From: Anaerolineaceae bacterium
Lineage (GTDB): Bacteria; Chloroflexota; Anaerolineae; Aggregatilineales; Phototrophicaceae
Reading direction: 5' to 3'
Length of the DNA stretch: 64,000 nucleotides
NCBI GenBank assembly: GCA_020634135.1
Contig: JACKCG010000005.1
Coordinates: 1 to 64,000, forward strand
Every line of letters starts with the position of its first letter. Position 1 is the stretch's first letter. Both the position numbers and the translations under genes were made by a program. The notes below the pieces were generated by a model. That model worked only from the letters and a program-made list of their open reading frames with translations. It ran no database searches and was not told the DNA's origin. Below are positions 25,257-33,412 of this stretch, in pieces.

Positions 25257-26282
25257 ATGGAAGCAGAAATGGAAAAAGTGCCAGGCACCAAGATCATGCG
25301 GGAAACCGGGTCGCACCCGGCGGTTGCATCTATCGGGCAGTATGGTCATATCATGCTGTTTTTCGGCTCGGCATCACAGAACCTGACCCAGGAAATTGGC
25401 TCGTACCTGGGGGTAGAACCAGGGGACTACAAACGAACGACCTTTGAAAACGAGAATATCTTCATTCAACTCCAGGAAAGCGTGCGCGGCCAGGACGTTT
25501 ATCTTGTCCAGACAATGGCCTCGCCAATCCACGACAACATTATGGAAATGCTCATCATGATTGACGCCTTAAAGCGGGATTCTGCCGGGCGCATTAATGT
25601 CGTGATCCCCTATATGACCTACACACGGTCGGACAAAAAAGACCAGCCACGTGTGCCGATTACAGCGCGACTGATTGCCAATATGATCGAAGTCGCGGGG
25701 GTAGATCGGTACATTACGATTGACCTCCATGCCGGACAGATACAGGGTTTTTTCAACATCCCTGGGGACGTACTGACTGCCTTTCACTTATTATGCGACT
25801 ACATGAAAGAGAAAGAGGTCAAAGACCTCGTGGTGGTGGCCGCCGACCTGGGATTTGCCAAAAAAGCCCGCAACTGGGCCGAACATTTAGGAACGCCGCT
25901 TGGTATCATCGAAAAGCGGCGTTTGTTTAATACCGGCCAGGCCGAAGCCCTGACCATCATCGGCGATGTGAAAGACAAAAATGTCTTGCTGGTGGATGAT
26001 GAAGTGCTGACCGGCGGGACGATCACAAAGGCGGTGGATCTGCTGCGATCCGAGGGCGCACAGGACATCTACCTGGCATTCACCCATGCCCTTCTGGGTC
26101 AGGACGCGCCCCAACGACTGGCAAAGCTCAACCTAAAAGAGATCATCACGACCAACACGCTGCCCGTGCCCGAATCCAAACAACTGCCCAACATGACAGT
26201 GCTTTCGATTGCGCCCCTGTTGGGGGAAGTCATTTTACGGTCACATGAGGGGCGCAGTGTCGGGCAGTTATTCAACGAGTAG
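25257..26282 (+). CDS. prs: Ribose-phosphate pyrophosphokinase
   Basis: The 341-residue enzyme makes PRPP from ribose 5-phosphate and ATP. Visible are the N-terminal FFGSASQNLTQEI, the metal site IDLHAGQIQGFF, the flexible-loop EKRR, and the PRPP-binding VDDEVLTGGT. Canonical bacterial enzymes have DD(I/M)(I/V)DTAGT there, so the DDEVLTGGT loop is atypical, closer to archaeal-type sequences. ATG 25257 is preceded by GAGAGGCAAGTG; earlier in-frame starts are weaker. It lies 51 bases after meaB and is convergent, 3 bases away, with the ABC exporter. Confidence 0.88.
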   Translation: MEAEMEKVPGTKIMRETGSHPAVASIGQYGHIMLFFGSASQNLTQEIGSYLGVEPGDYKRTTFENENIFIQLQESVRGQDVYLVQTMASPIHDNIMEMLIMIDALKRDSAGRINVVIPYMTYTRSDKKDQPRVPITARLIANMIEVAGVDRYITIDLHAGQIQGFFNIPGDVLTAFHLLCDYMKEKEVKDLVVVAADLGFAKKARNWAEHLGTPLGIIEKRRLFNTGQAEALTIIGDVKDKNVLLVDDEVLTGGTITKAVDLLRSEGAQDIYLAFTHALLGQDAPQRLAKLNLKEIITTNTLPVPESKQLPNMTVLSIAPLLGEVILRSHEGRSVGQLFNE

Positions 26283-26285
26283 CGT

Positions 26286-28115
26286 TCAATCAGCTTTGGC
26301 TGCGCCGAATAGTTCTCGTGATTCTTCAATGTAGCTCAAGGACTGGTGACGGAAATACGTGTTATACAGTTCAGCATAGTGACCATCCTGGGCGATCAGC
26401 GACTCGTGACTGCCCTCCTCGATAATCTTGCCGTCCCGCAGCACAATTATCCGGTCTGCGCTGCGGACGGTACTCAAGCGGTGCGCGATCAGTATTGAGG
26501 TGGATCGCGCCAGAATCATGTCGAGCGCCTCTTGAATCTGGGTTTCAGTGAAGGGATCAATACTCGCTGTTGCCTCGTCCAGTACAAAGATGGCCGGTTT
26601 TTGCAGCAGCACCCGTAACAGGCTTACCAACTGGCGCTGCCCCATACTGAGCTGTGCGCCACGTTCACCCACATCGGTTTGCAGGCCGTCGGGCAGCGTT
26701 TCCAGCCATTCACCCTGCCCGATACTCAGCGCAATCGCTTCGATTTCGGCATCAGTCGCATCCGGCTTGCTGTAACGAATGTTGTCGGCAATCGTTCCGC
26801 TGAACAGGAACGGCGTTTGCGAGACGATACCCAGGCGGCTGCGGTAGCTTTGCAGGTCGAATGTCCGAATATCCTGCCCATCAATCAATATCTGCCCATC
26901 CTGAAATTCATAGAAGCGGGCGATGAGTTTGGCGATAGTGCTTTTACCCGCGCCGGTATGCCCGACGAACGCGATGCTCTCCCCTGGTTTGATATTCAGG
27001 TCGAAGTGATCCAGCACCGGTTGGCCGGGTTTGTATTCAAACACGACATCATCAAAAACAATATGCCCTTTCAGGTCGCCGGGCTGCCGGTTATCTGTCT
27101 GCTGTAACGTGTTTTCGGCGTCTATCAGGGCGAAAACGCGCTCGGTGGCACTTAAACCCTGCTGGAACTGACTCCAGAAGGAGGCCAGGTTCATGAAAGG
27201 AAACCAGAAGCGATCCACCCCCTGGATAAACAGGAACCACGCCCCCAGGCTGACGACACCTATCGCCGCCAACTGCGCGCCCACATAAACGACGACACCA
27301 ATCGCAATGCCCGATAACAGGTTCAGCACCGGGAAGATGAGCGCCAGAACGAATCCACGCCGCAGGTTAATGCGATAGGATTGTGTGTTCACGTTGACGA
27401 ATTCATCGTAAATCATCGTTTCCTGGCGGAAGTTCTTGGCGACACTGATGCCAGTGACAGTTTCCTGGATAATGTCATTCACTGAGGCCATCACCCGTGA
27501 CCCCTGCCGCGTAACCTGCCGTGCCAGGCGCCGGAAGCTCAGCGCCGCGACGACAACCATCGGGGTTGTGAGCAGCAGCACCAGGGTGAGCTGCCATGAC
27601 TGGTTGAGCATGACGATGAGCAGGATAATCACCTGCACCATCTGGCTGATGACATCGCTGCTGACCAGCACCACGTCCCCGAATTCCTGGGTATCCCCCG
27701 TGATACGGCTGACGATCTTGCCGGATTTGTTGGTATCATAGAAGGCCAGGTCGCGGTGCAAGGCGGCAGAAAAAGCATCTTTACGCATCTCGGAAACCAC
27801 GTTCCCGATTACCTGGCTGGATAACAACCGCCGCACCCAGTTCGCGGCATACTCGGTGACCGCCGCAACCAGCAGCGCCGCAAATATCAAGGCCAGCGAT
27901 GATGCGCCTTCAGTTTCTGTCTCCAGGGCGCCAACCCCGGCTGCGATCAGAATCGGGCGCAGCGCCCCGACAATCGAAATTGTGACGAACCCGCCGATAA
28001 CCAGGATGACTTTACGCCGGTAGCGGCCCATATATTGGGCGATCCGCCCAAGCAGGTATTTATCGGTGTACTGGCGATCATATTTATCGGCTTCCAGGCC
28101 GCGCATGATTCCCAT
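26286..28115 (-). CDS. ABC exporter half-transporter, consensus-site partner
   Basis: A 609-residue fused membrane/ATPase protein. About six helices fill residues 30-330 and the nucleotide-binding domain follows: Walker A GHTGAGKST, Walker B IFVLDEATASID with the catalytic Glu, H-loop IAHRLSTV. Its ABC signature is LSMGQRQL rather than LSGGQ, so its signature is degenerate while its Walker B is intact. This pairs with the opposite pattern in the next gene, the arrangement of heterodimeric exporters such as TM287/288 and BmrCD. Substrate unknown (drug or lipid). Confidence 0.92.
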   Translation of the reverse strand: MGIMRGLEADKYDRQYTDKYLLGRIAQYMGRYRRKVILVIGGFVTISIVGALRPILIAAGVGALETETEGASSLALIFAALLVAAVTEYAANWVRRLLSSQVIGNVVSEMRKDAFSAALHRDLAFYDTNKSGKIVSRITGDTQEFGDVVLVSSDVISQMVQVIILLIVMLNQSWQLTLVLLLTTPMVVVAALSFRRLARQVTRQGSRVMASVNDIIQETVTGISVAKNFRQETMIYDEFVNVNTQSYRINLRRGFVLALIFPVLNLLSGIAIGVVVYVGAQLAAIGVVSLGAWFLFIQGVDRFWFPFMNLASFWSQFQQGLSATERVFALIDAENTLQQTDNRQPGDLKGHIVFDDVVFEYKPGQPVLDHFDLNIKPGESIAFVGHTGAGKSTIAKLIARFYEFQDGQILIDGQDIRTFDLQSYRSRLGIVSQTPFLFSGTIADNIRYSKPDATDAEIEAIALSIGQGEWLETLPDGLQTDVGERGAQLSMGQRQLVSLLRVLLQKPAIFVLDEATASIDPFTETQIQEALDMILARSTSILIAHRLSTVRSADRIIVLRDGKIIEEGSHESLIAQDGHYAELYNTYFRHQSLSYIEESRELFGAAKAD

Positions 28116-28118
28116 GAT

Positions 28119-29912
28119 CTAGTTCCTTTCCACGCCGTTCGCCGGTTTCGCTGAAGCCGCCGGTTCGTACCGCGCAAAAATCCGGCGGTAGGCCTCCGAT
28201 GACGTAAGCAGGTCTTCATGACTGCCTTGCGCCACCACGCGCCCTTTCCGCAGTACGATGATATGATCCGCCCAGCGAATTTGAGAGAGGCGGTGGGTAA
28301 TCAGAATGGTGGTTCGCCCCTTGGCCGCCTTCCAGATCGCCTGCTGTATCAGGTCTTCGGTGGCGCTGTCAATTGCGCTGGTGCTGTCATCCAGTATCAG
28401 GATGGGTGGATTTTTCTGGAAGGCACGGGCGATAGCCAGTCGCTGCCGCTGTCCCCCGCTTAAGGTGACTCCCCGCTGCCCGATGACAGTCTGATATGCT
28501 TCCGGGAACGTCATGATGAATTCGTGTGCCTGGGCATTCCGCGCGGATTCCTCAATCTGTTCCTGTGCGGCATTCGGGTCACCAAAGGCGATATTCTGGC
28601 TGATACTACGGCTGAACAGGAAAATATCCTGCTCAATGATGCTGATCTGTGACCGAAGCGACTCTAGTTTCCAGTCCCGCACATCAACGCCATCCACCAG
28701 GACCCGCCCACCGTTCGTATCGTAAATCCGGTTAATCAATTTGGTGACGGTGCTTTTACCCGACCCGGTTTGCCCGACGAGCGCAACCGTCTGGCCGGGC
28801 TTGATCGTGAAGGAGATGTCATGCAGAACAGTCGCATGGTCGGTATAGCCGAAATCAACATGCTCAAAGGTGATTTCCCCTTTGATTAACGCTTCATGCC
28901 CGGCCTCATTCTGGTCAAGGTCGGTCTGGGCTGTAATCACGCTCAGGATGCGCCCAGCACTGGCGTACCCCAGGGCGATACGGGGGAGTGAAAACAGGGT
29001 CGAAAACACCGGGAAGCCGAACAGAAATATCAGTGAGACATAGGTTACGATGTCCCCACTGTTGATTTCACCCTGCTGGTAAAGCGTAATCGCGTGCAGA
29101 TAAGACAGGACAATCGTCAACGGGAACAGCAGGTTGGAAAGATACCGGGCTTCAATCTTGCCTTGTTCGATGAATCGATCCCGCACGGTATCAGCTAATT
29201 GATTGAAGGTGTCGGCTTCCCGCGCTTCCTGCGCCGCGCCTTTGACGACCTGCAGCCCGTCCAGTGCCTCGGCTAACCGGGCGTTCATTCGGCCAAAACT
29301 GGCGCGGACTTCCTGCGCGATGGGATGAAGGCGGCGGATAAAGCGGATCTGAACCACGAGATGCAGCACGATAAAGACAAATGGCGTCAAAAGCAGCGCG
29401 GGATGAATCAGCGGAGCGGAAACCAAGGGCATCATCAGGAACATGCTCGACCCGATCAATACATTCATGCCCGGATTCATCATGAAATTCATCTCACGGA
29501 CATCGTTTGTGACCCGTGCCATGATCTCACCCACCGGCTGGAAGTCGTGGTAAGACATGCTCTTGCCCAGCAGGCTGGCATACAATTCATCACGAATATC
29601 ACGCTCAAACCGCTGCGCGAAGATTTCCGACGAGTAGTTCCGCATCAATTGCAGGACAGCCCGCAGCGCCTGAGATAGCACGATTCCGATGACCATTGTC
29701 AGTACAAAGCCAACATCTTGCCGGTCTTTGATGGCATTGACCGATTGCCCGATGAAACCGGGAACAACCGCCGCCAGCGCCGCATTACTGAACGCGCCGA
29801 TAATCAGCCCCAGTCCAACCCAGGGATGGCGGCGCACATGGGAGACAATGAATCGGAATGGACTGGAATAGTTGGTATTATAAGATGTATGTGCTACAAA
29901 CTCTGACGACAT
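28119..29912 (-). CDS. ABC exporter half-transporter, degenerate-site partner
   Basis: A 597-residue half-exporter, first gene of the pair, 3 bases upstream of its partner. Walker A is GQTGSGKST, signature LSGGQRQRLAIARAF (intact), and Walker B is ILILDDSTSAID, where the catalytic glutamate is replaced by aspartate. The combination predicts one consensus and one degenerate ATP site in the dimer. H-loop ITHRLSQI is normal. The N terminus has a soluble elbow before the first helix. Confidence 0.92.
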   Translation of the reverse strand: MSSEFVAHTSYNTNYSSPFRFIVSHVRRHPWVGLGLIIGAFSNAALAAVVPGFIGQSVNAIKDRQDVGFVLTMVIGIVLSQALRAVLQLMRNYSSEIFAQRFERDIRDELYASLLGKSMSYHDFQPVGEIMARVTNDVREMNFMMNPGMNVLIGSSMFLMMPLVSAPLIHPALLLTPFVFIVLHLVVQIRFIRRLHPIAQEVRASFGRMNARLAEALDGLQVVKGAAQEAREADTFNQLADTVRDRFIEQGKIEARYLSNLLFPLTIVLSYLHAITLYQQGEINSGDIVTYVSLIFLFGFPVFSTLFSLPRIALGYASAGRILSVITAQTDLDQNEAGHEALIKGEITFEHVDFGYTDHATVLHDISFTIKPGQTVALVGQTGSGKSTVTKLINRIYDTNGGRVLVDGVDVRDWKLESLRSQISIIEQDIFLFSRSISQNIAFGDPNAAQEQIEESARNAQAHEFIMTFPEAYQTVIGQRGVTLSGGQRQRLAIARAFQKNPPILILDDSTSAIDSATEDLIQQAIWKAAKGRTTILITHRLSQIRWADHIIVLRKGRVVAQGSHEDLLTSSEAYRRIFARYEPAASAKPANGVERN

Positions 29913-30166
29913 AACACTTTGACCTGAATTAAAGAACCTGATTTTACCGCGTTTTCAATGGTATCATACGCCCCACAGCCCAACTAAAACCAATTTTGAT
30001 GGCGAAAATACCGGGTTACAAGACAAAGCTATGGGGTAGCCAAATCCGCTGTTTCGGTTAAAATGGTGCATCAGCACAGGCAGAAGATGCGGTCTTACCC
30101 TGTTTGGGCTGGTCTTCAGAATAGATACCGGTTAGCCGCAAGCCGGGTAGTAAAAGGCACGAATGC

Positions 30167-30952
30167 GTGAATTATACAGGGCAACTTGATTTGAAAGAAC
30201 CTGTCATCGAAAATCAGGCTGGGGCAATGGGTGCCTCCCTTAATGGTAAACATACTGCACTTCTGCTCTCTGTCGTGATTCCGGTGTTTAATGAAGCCCC
30301 AGTCCTCAAGTCAGTGGTTGAGGGGATTACATCCCGGATCAGTGACATGGATGATGCTTACGAACTCATTCTCTACGAGAACGGCAGCACCGACGGCACG
30401 CTGGAGCTGGCACGCCAGCTCGCTGAACAGTACCCGCAGGTCGTTGTGCTCACCAGCCCGAAGGCGAGCTATGGCGCGGCAGTCAAGAACGGTATTCTGG
30501 CTACGCGGGGTGAACACATCGTCGTTTTTAACGCAGATTTCTGGGATATTCCGTTTCTACGCAAAAGCCTTGAACTGCTGCACGAGTTCGACATGGTGAT
30601 TGCCTCTAAGCTGCACCCTGATTCAGAGGATAATCGCCCCTTCGTGCGCCGCTTTATCACCTGGGGCTTCAATAAACTGCTTCAGGTGCTGTTCGGCTTT
30701 GAGGGGTCAGATACACATGGCATTAAGGCTTTTCGCCGCAGCAAAATCATCCCGATCATTGAGCAGTGTGTGACTGATGGCGAGATTTTCGATACCGAAG
30801 TCATTCTGCGCGGTGAGCGTGCCGGGCTGAAATCCGTTGAACTGCCGATGACCGTCGAAGAAACTCGTCCCTCACGTTACAGCCTATTTGCGCGAGTGCC
30901 ACGCACTTTCCGTGACCTGAAAACTCTGTATCGGGCGCTGCAATCCTCATGA
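30167..30952 (+). CDS. GT2 glycosyltransferase (polyprenyl-phosphate sugar synthase-like)
   Basis: A 261-residue GT-A enzyme: LLSVVIPVFNEAPVLKSVVE, the sugar-nucleotide site LILYENGSTDGTLELA, and FNADFWD in place of the usual DADLQ metal motif. No C-terminal membrane helices, so it resembles soluble Dpm1. It may load mannose or another sugar onto a lipid carrier used by the GT39-like proteins at 31942 and 12471. The FNADFWD motif departs from the family; activity should not be assumed. The start is a GTG; the end overlaps the next gene by 4 bases. Confidence 0.8.
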   Translation: MNYTGQLDLKEPVIENQAGAMGASLNGKHTALLLSVVIPVFNEAPVLKSVVEGITSRISDMDDAYELILYENGSTDGTLELARQLAEQYPQVVVLTSPKASYGAAVKNGILATRGEHIVVFNADFWDIPFLRKSLELLHEFDMVIASKLHPDSEDNRPFVRRFITWGFNKLLQVLFGFEGSDTHGIKAFRRSKIIPIIEQCVTDGEIFDTEVILRGERAGLKSVELPMTVEETRPSRYSLFARVPRTFRDLKTLYRALQSS

Positions 30953-31920
30953 GCAGACCGCGCGTTTTTGTCACCCGCCGGATGCCCGCCGCCGGTCTTG
31001 ACCGGGTGCGGGAAGTCTGTGATGCCGAAATCTGGCCGGGCGAGATGCCACCGCCCTACGAGAGCCTCCTTGAAAAGGTGCGTGGCGCAGATGGTCTGCT
31101 GTGTATGCTCACGGATCGCATTGATGGGTCGTTGATGGATGCTGCCGGGCCAGCGCTTAAGGTCATCAGCCAGATGGCCGTCGGTTACGACAACATTGAC
31201 GTTGCGGCGGCGCGCGTGCGGGGCATTCCCATCGGCCATACGCCGGGCGTGCTGACCGAGGCCACCGCCGATCTAGCCTTCGGACTGCTGCTGGCGGCGG
31301 CGCGGCGCATTGTCGAGGGCGCAAACTATATCCGGGATGGACAGTGGCGTACCTGGGACCCCAACGCGCTTTTAGGGCGCGACCTTTCCGGCGCGACACT
31401 GGGGATTATCGGCCTGGGACGGATAGGTCGGGCGGTTGCACGCCGGGCGGCTGGTTTCAATATGCGGATTCTTGCCCATAGCCCCTCCCTGACTTCCGAA
31501 TCCGCCGCCGAAGCCAACGCGGTAGCTGTTGACCTGGAGACACTGTTCCATGAGTCGGATTTTGTCTCACTTCACTTGCCGCTCAACGCCGGGACGCGCC
31601 ACCTCATCAACCGGATGACGTTGTCACAGATGAAGGCCAACGCGATCCTTGTTAATACGGCACGCGGCGGCATAATTGACCATGCCGCGCTGGTTGAGGC
31701 GCTGCGGTCAAGCATCATCGGTGGGGCGGCGCTGGATGTGACCGACCCGGAGCCGATTTCACCGGATGACCCGCTGCTCAGCCTGCCGAATGCGTTGGTT
31801 GTGCCGCACATAGGCAGCGCCAGCCAGTGGACACGCGACCAGATGGCGCGGATGGCCGCCGAGAACCTGATTGCGGGTGTGACCGGTCAACCGCTGCCCA
31901 ACCGCGTGCCTGCCGGGTAA
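30949..31920 (+). CDS. D-2-hydroxyacid dehydrogenase (glyoxylate/hydroxypyruvate reductase type)
   Basis: The 323-residue enzyme has the Rossmann GLGRIGRAVARRAAGF, the catalytic Arg in NTARGG, Glu in TDPEP, and the catalytic His in VPHIGSAS. TPGVLTEATADLAFGLLLAA and QMAVGYDNID fit the GyaR/GRHPR group, which reduces glyoxylate to glycolate and hydroxypyruvate to D-glycerate. Its ATG overlaps the GT2 stop (ATGA). Glycerate kinase at 16328 could use its product. Confidence 0.88.
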   Translation: MSRPRVFVTRRMPAAGLDRVREVCDAEIWPGEMPPPYESLLEKVRGADGLLCMLTDRIDGSLMDAAGPALKVISQMAVGYDNIDVAAARVRGIPIGHTPGVLTEATADLAFGLLLAAARRIVEGANYIRDGQWRTWDPNALLGRDLSGATLGIIGLGRIGRAVARRAAGFNMRILAHSPSLTSESAAEANAVAVDLETLFHESDFVSLHLPLNAGTRHLINRMTLSQMKANAILVNTARGGIIDHAALVEALRSSIIGGAALDVTDPEPISPDDPLLSLPNALVVPHIGSASQWTRDQMARMAAENLIAGVTGQPLPNRVPAG

Positions 31921-31941
31921 TTCTGTAAGGAAACCCCTTTC

Positions 31942-33408
31942 ATGCAAACGATAGTAGCCTGGATTGTGATTGGGCTGGTACTTGTCGCTGCGTACCCGCT
32001 GGCGGCCTGGTTGCTCACGATTTCGCCGCGCCGGGAAGAAGGGCGCTGGTTAGCGATATTGTTGTCATTAGCCCTGGCGGTTGGTAGCCTGACGCTCATC
32101 ATGCTGTGGGAAGGACTGCTCACCATACCGCTGACATGGCTTGGCGTGACCGTGCCGTACTTCTTCCTGATGCTGTCTGGCGCGATAGGCTGGTGGCAGC
32201 GCGGCGCCAACAGCGCCCACCCTGACTCCGCACATGGTGAGGCGCGGCCTGCTGTATCGGCGAAATTCACATATTTCGCTTTGCTCCCGGTGCTGCTGGT
32301 CGTGGGTGCGGTACTGCTCAACGCGGTCTACTGGCCGTTCTCTAAAGAGGATGCGCTGGCGATTTACCACCGCTATGGCAACGAAATGGCGCAGACCGGT
32401 GAGCTTGTCCCCTTCGCCGGGCGTGATGAAGCATTTTACCAGGCGTACCCTATACAAATCTCCCTCACCTACACCTATAGCTACCTCACATCCGGCTGGA
32501 CGAACGAGTATCTGGCGCGGCTGATTCCGGCGCTCCTCAGCCTCGGCTGTATCCCGGCGGTCTACCTGCTGGGGAGAGCGGTATACGGCGCTCCAGCGGG
32601 ATGGGCGGCGGCGCTGCTGCTGGTCATCACCGAGACATTTGGCCGTTGGGCTTCATCGGGCTATGTGGATTTGCCGATGGCCTTCTTCTATACATTGGCG
32701 GCGCTGTTCGCTTATCGGCTGTGGCAGACTCGTCATATCCTAGACGCCGCGCTGCTGGGGCTGATGCTGGGGTTAGCAGCCTGGACAAAGAACGCAGCCC
32801 TAATGGGCATGGCTTTTGTCGTCTTGTGGTTCGGTTGGGGCTGGGTGCAGCGGCGGCTGAGTTTGCGGTTGGCGCTGGTAAGCGCTGGCGTGATCGCTGC
32901 GGTGGCCGCCCCCTGGTATCTCCGCAACTGGCTGGAAGCCGGATTGCTGGTCCCGCCGACGGCCTGGACCGACCAGGCGCAGCATACAGTGGAAAGCCTA
33001 CTGATTCTGGTCACGCGCCCGCAAAACTACGGCCTGGCCGGGTGGCTGATACTGGCCGGCGTTCTGGTCGCGCTGTTTCAGGTCATTCGTGCGCCGCTCA
33101 AACACCCCGGACAGGTTATGCTTCTCACATGGACGCTGCCGTTCTTTGCGGTGTGGTGGCTGCTGGTGAGCTATGACCCACGTTTCATTCTGCTGTTCTA
33201 TCCGCTCCTCGCGGTCATGGGCGGCGGGCTGGTTGCCGCAATTGGTGAACGGCTGCCCCTTACAGTCCGGCGGCGGGCGGGCATAGCTGCCCTGCTGCTG
33301 GCCGTCATCCTGGCGGGATTGGTCGCCTGGAACAGTGTCGAATTTAAGGACAACATGCTGCGCCAGCCATTGATGAGCGACGCGCAAAAACACGCCATTG
33401 TGCGGTGA
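31942..33408 (+). CDS. Multi-spanning membrane glycosyltransferase-like protein (GT-C)
   Basis: The 488-residue protein has about twelve hydrophobic segments and SKEDALAIYHRYG in its first large loop, where GT-C enzymes place the acidic catalytic residue; YGAPAGWAAALLLV and WASSGYVDLPMAFFY are typical of ArnT/PMT-like proteins. It ends shortly after an apparent amphipathic stretch (MSDAQKHAIVR) without the soluble C-terminal domain seen in the protein at 12471, so it may be shortened. It follows the dehydrogenase by 21 bases and ends 4 bases before the convergent CapA fusion. Confidence 0.72.
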   Translation: MQTIVAWIVIGLVLVAAYPLAAWLLTISPRREEGRWLAILLSLALAVGSLTLIMLWEGLLTIPLTWLGVTVPYFFLMLSGAIGWWQRGANSAHPDSAHGEARPAVSAKFTYFALLPVLLVVGAVLLNAVYWPFSKEDALAIYHRYGNEMAQTGELVPFAGRDEAFYQAYPIQISLTYTYSYLTSGWTNEYLARLIPALLSLGCIPAVYLLGRAVYGAPAGWAAALLLVITETFGRWASSGYVDLPMAFFYTLAALFAYRLWQTRHILDAALLGLMLGLAAWTKNAALMGMAFVVLWFGWGWVQRRLSLRLALVSAGVIAAVAAPWYLRNWLEAGLLVPPTAWTDQAQHTVESLLILVTRPQNYGLAGWLILAGVLVALFQVIRAPLKHPGQVMLLTWTLPFFAVWWLLVSYDPRFILLFYPLLAVMGGGLVAAIGERLPLTVRRRAGIAALLLAVILAGLVAWNSVEFKDNMLRQPLMSDAQKHAIVR

Positions 33409-33412
33409 ATCC

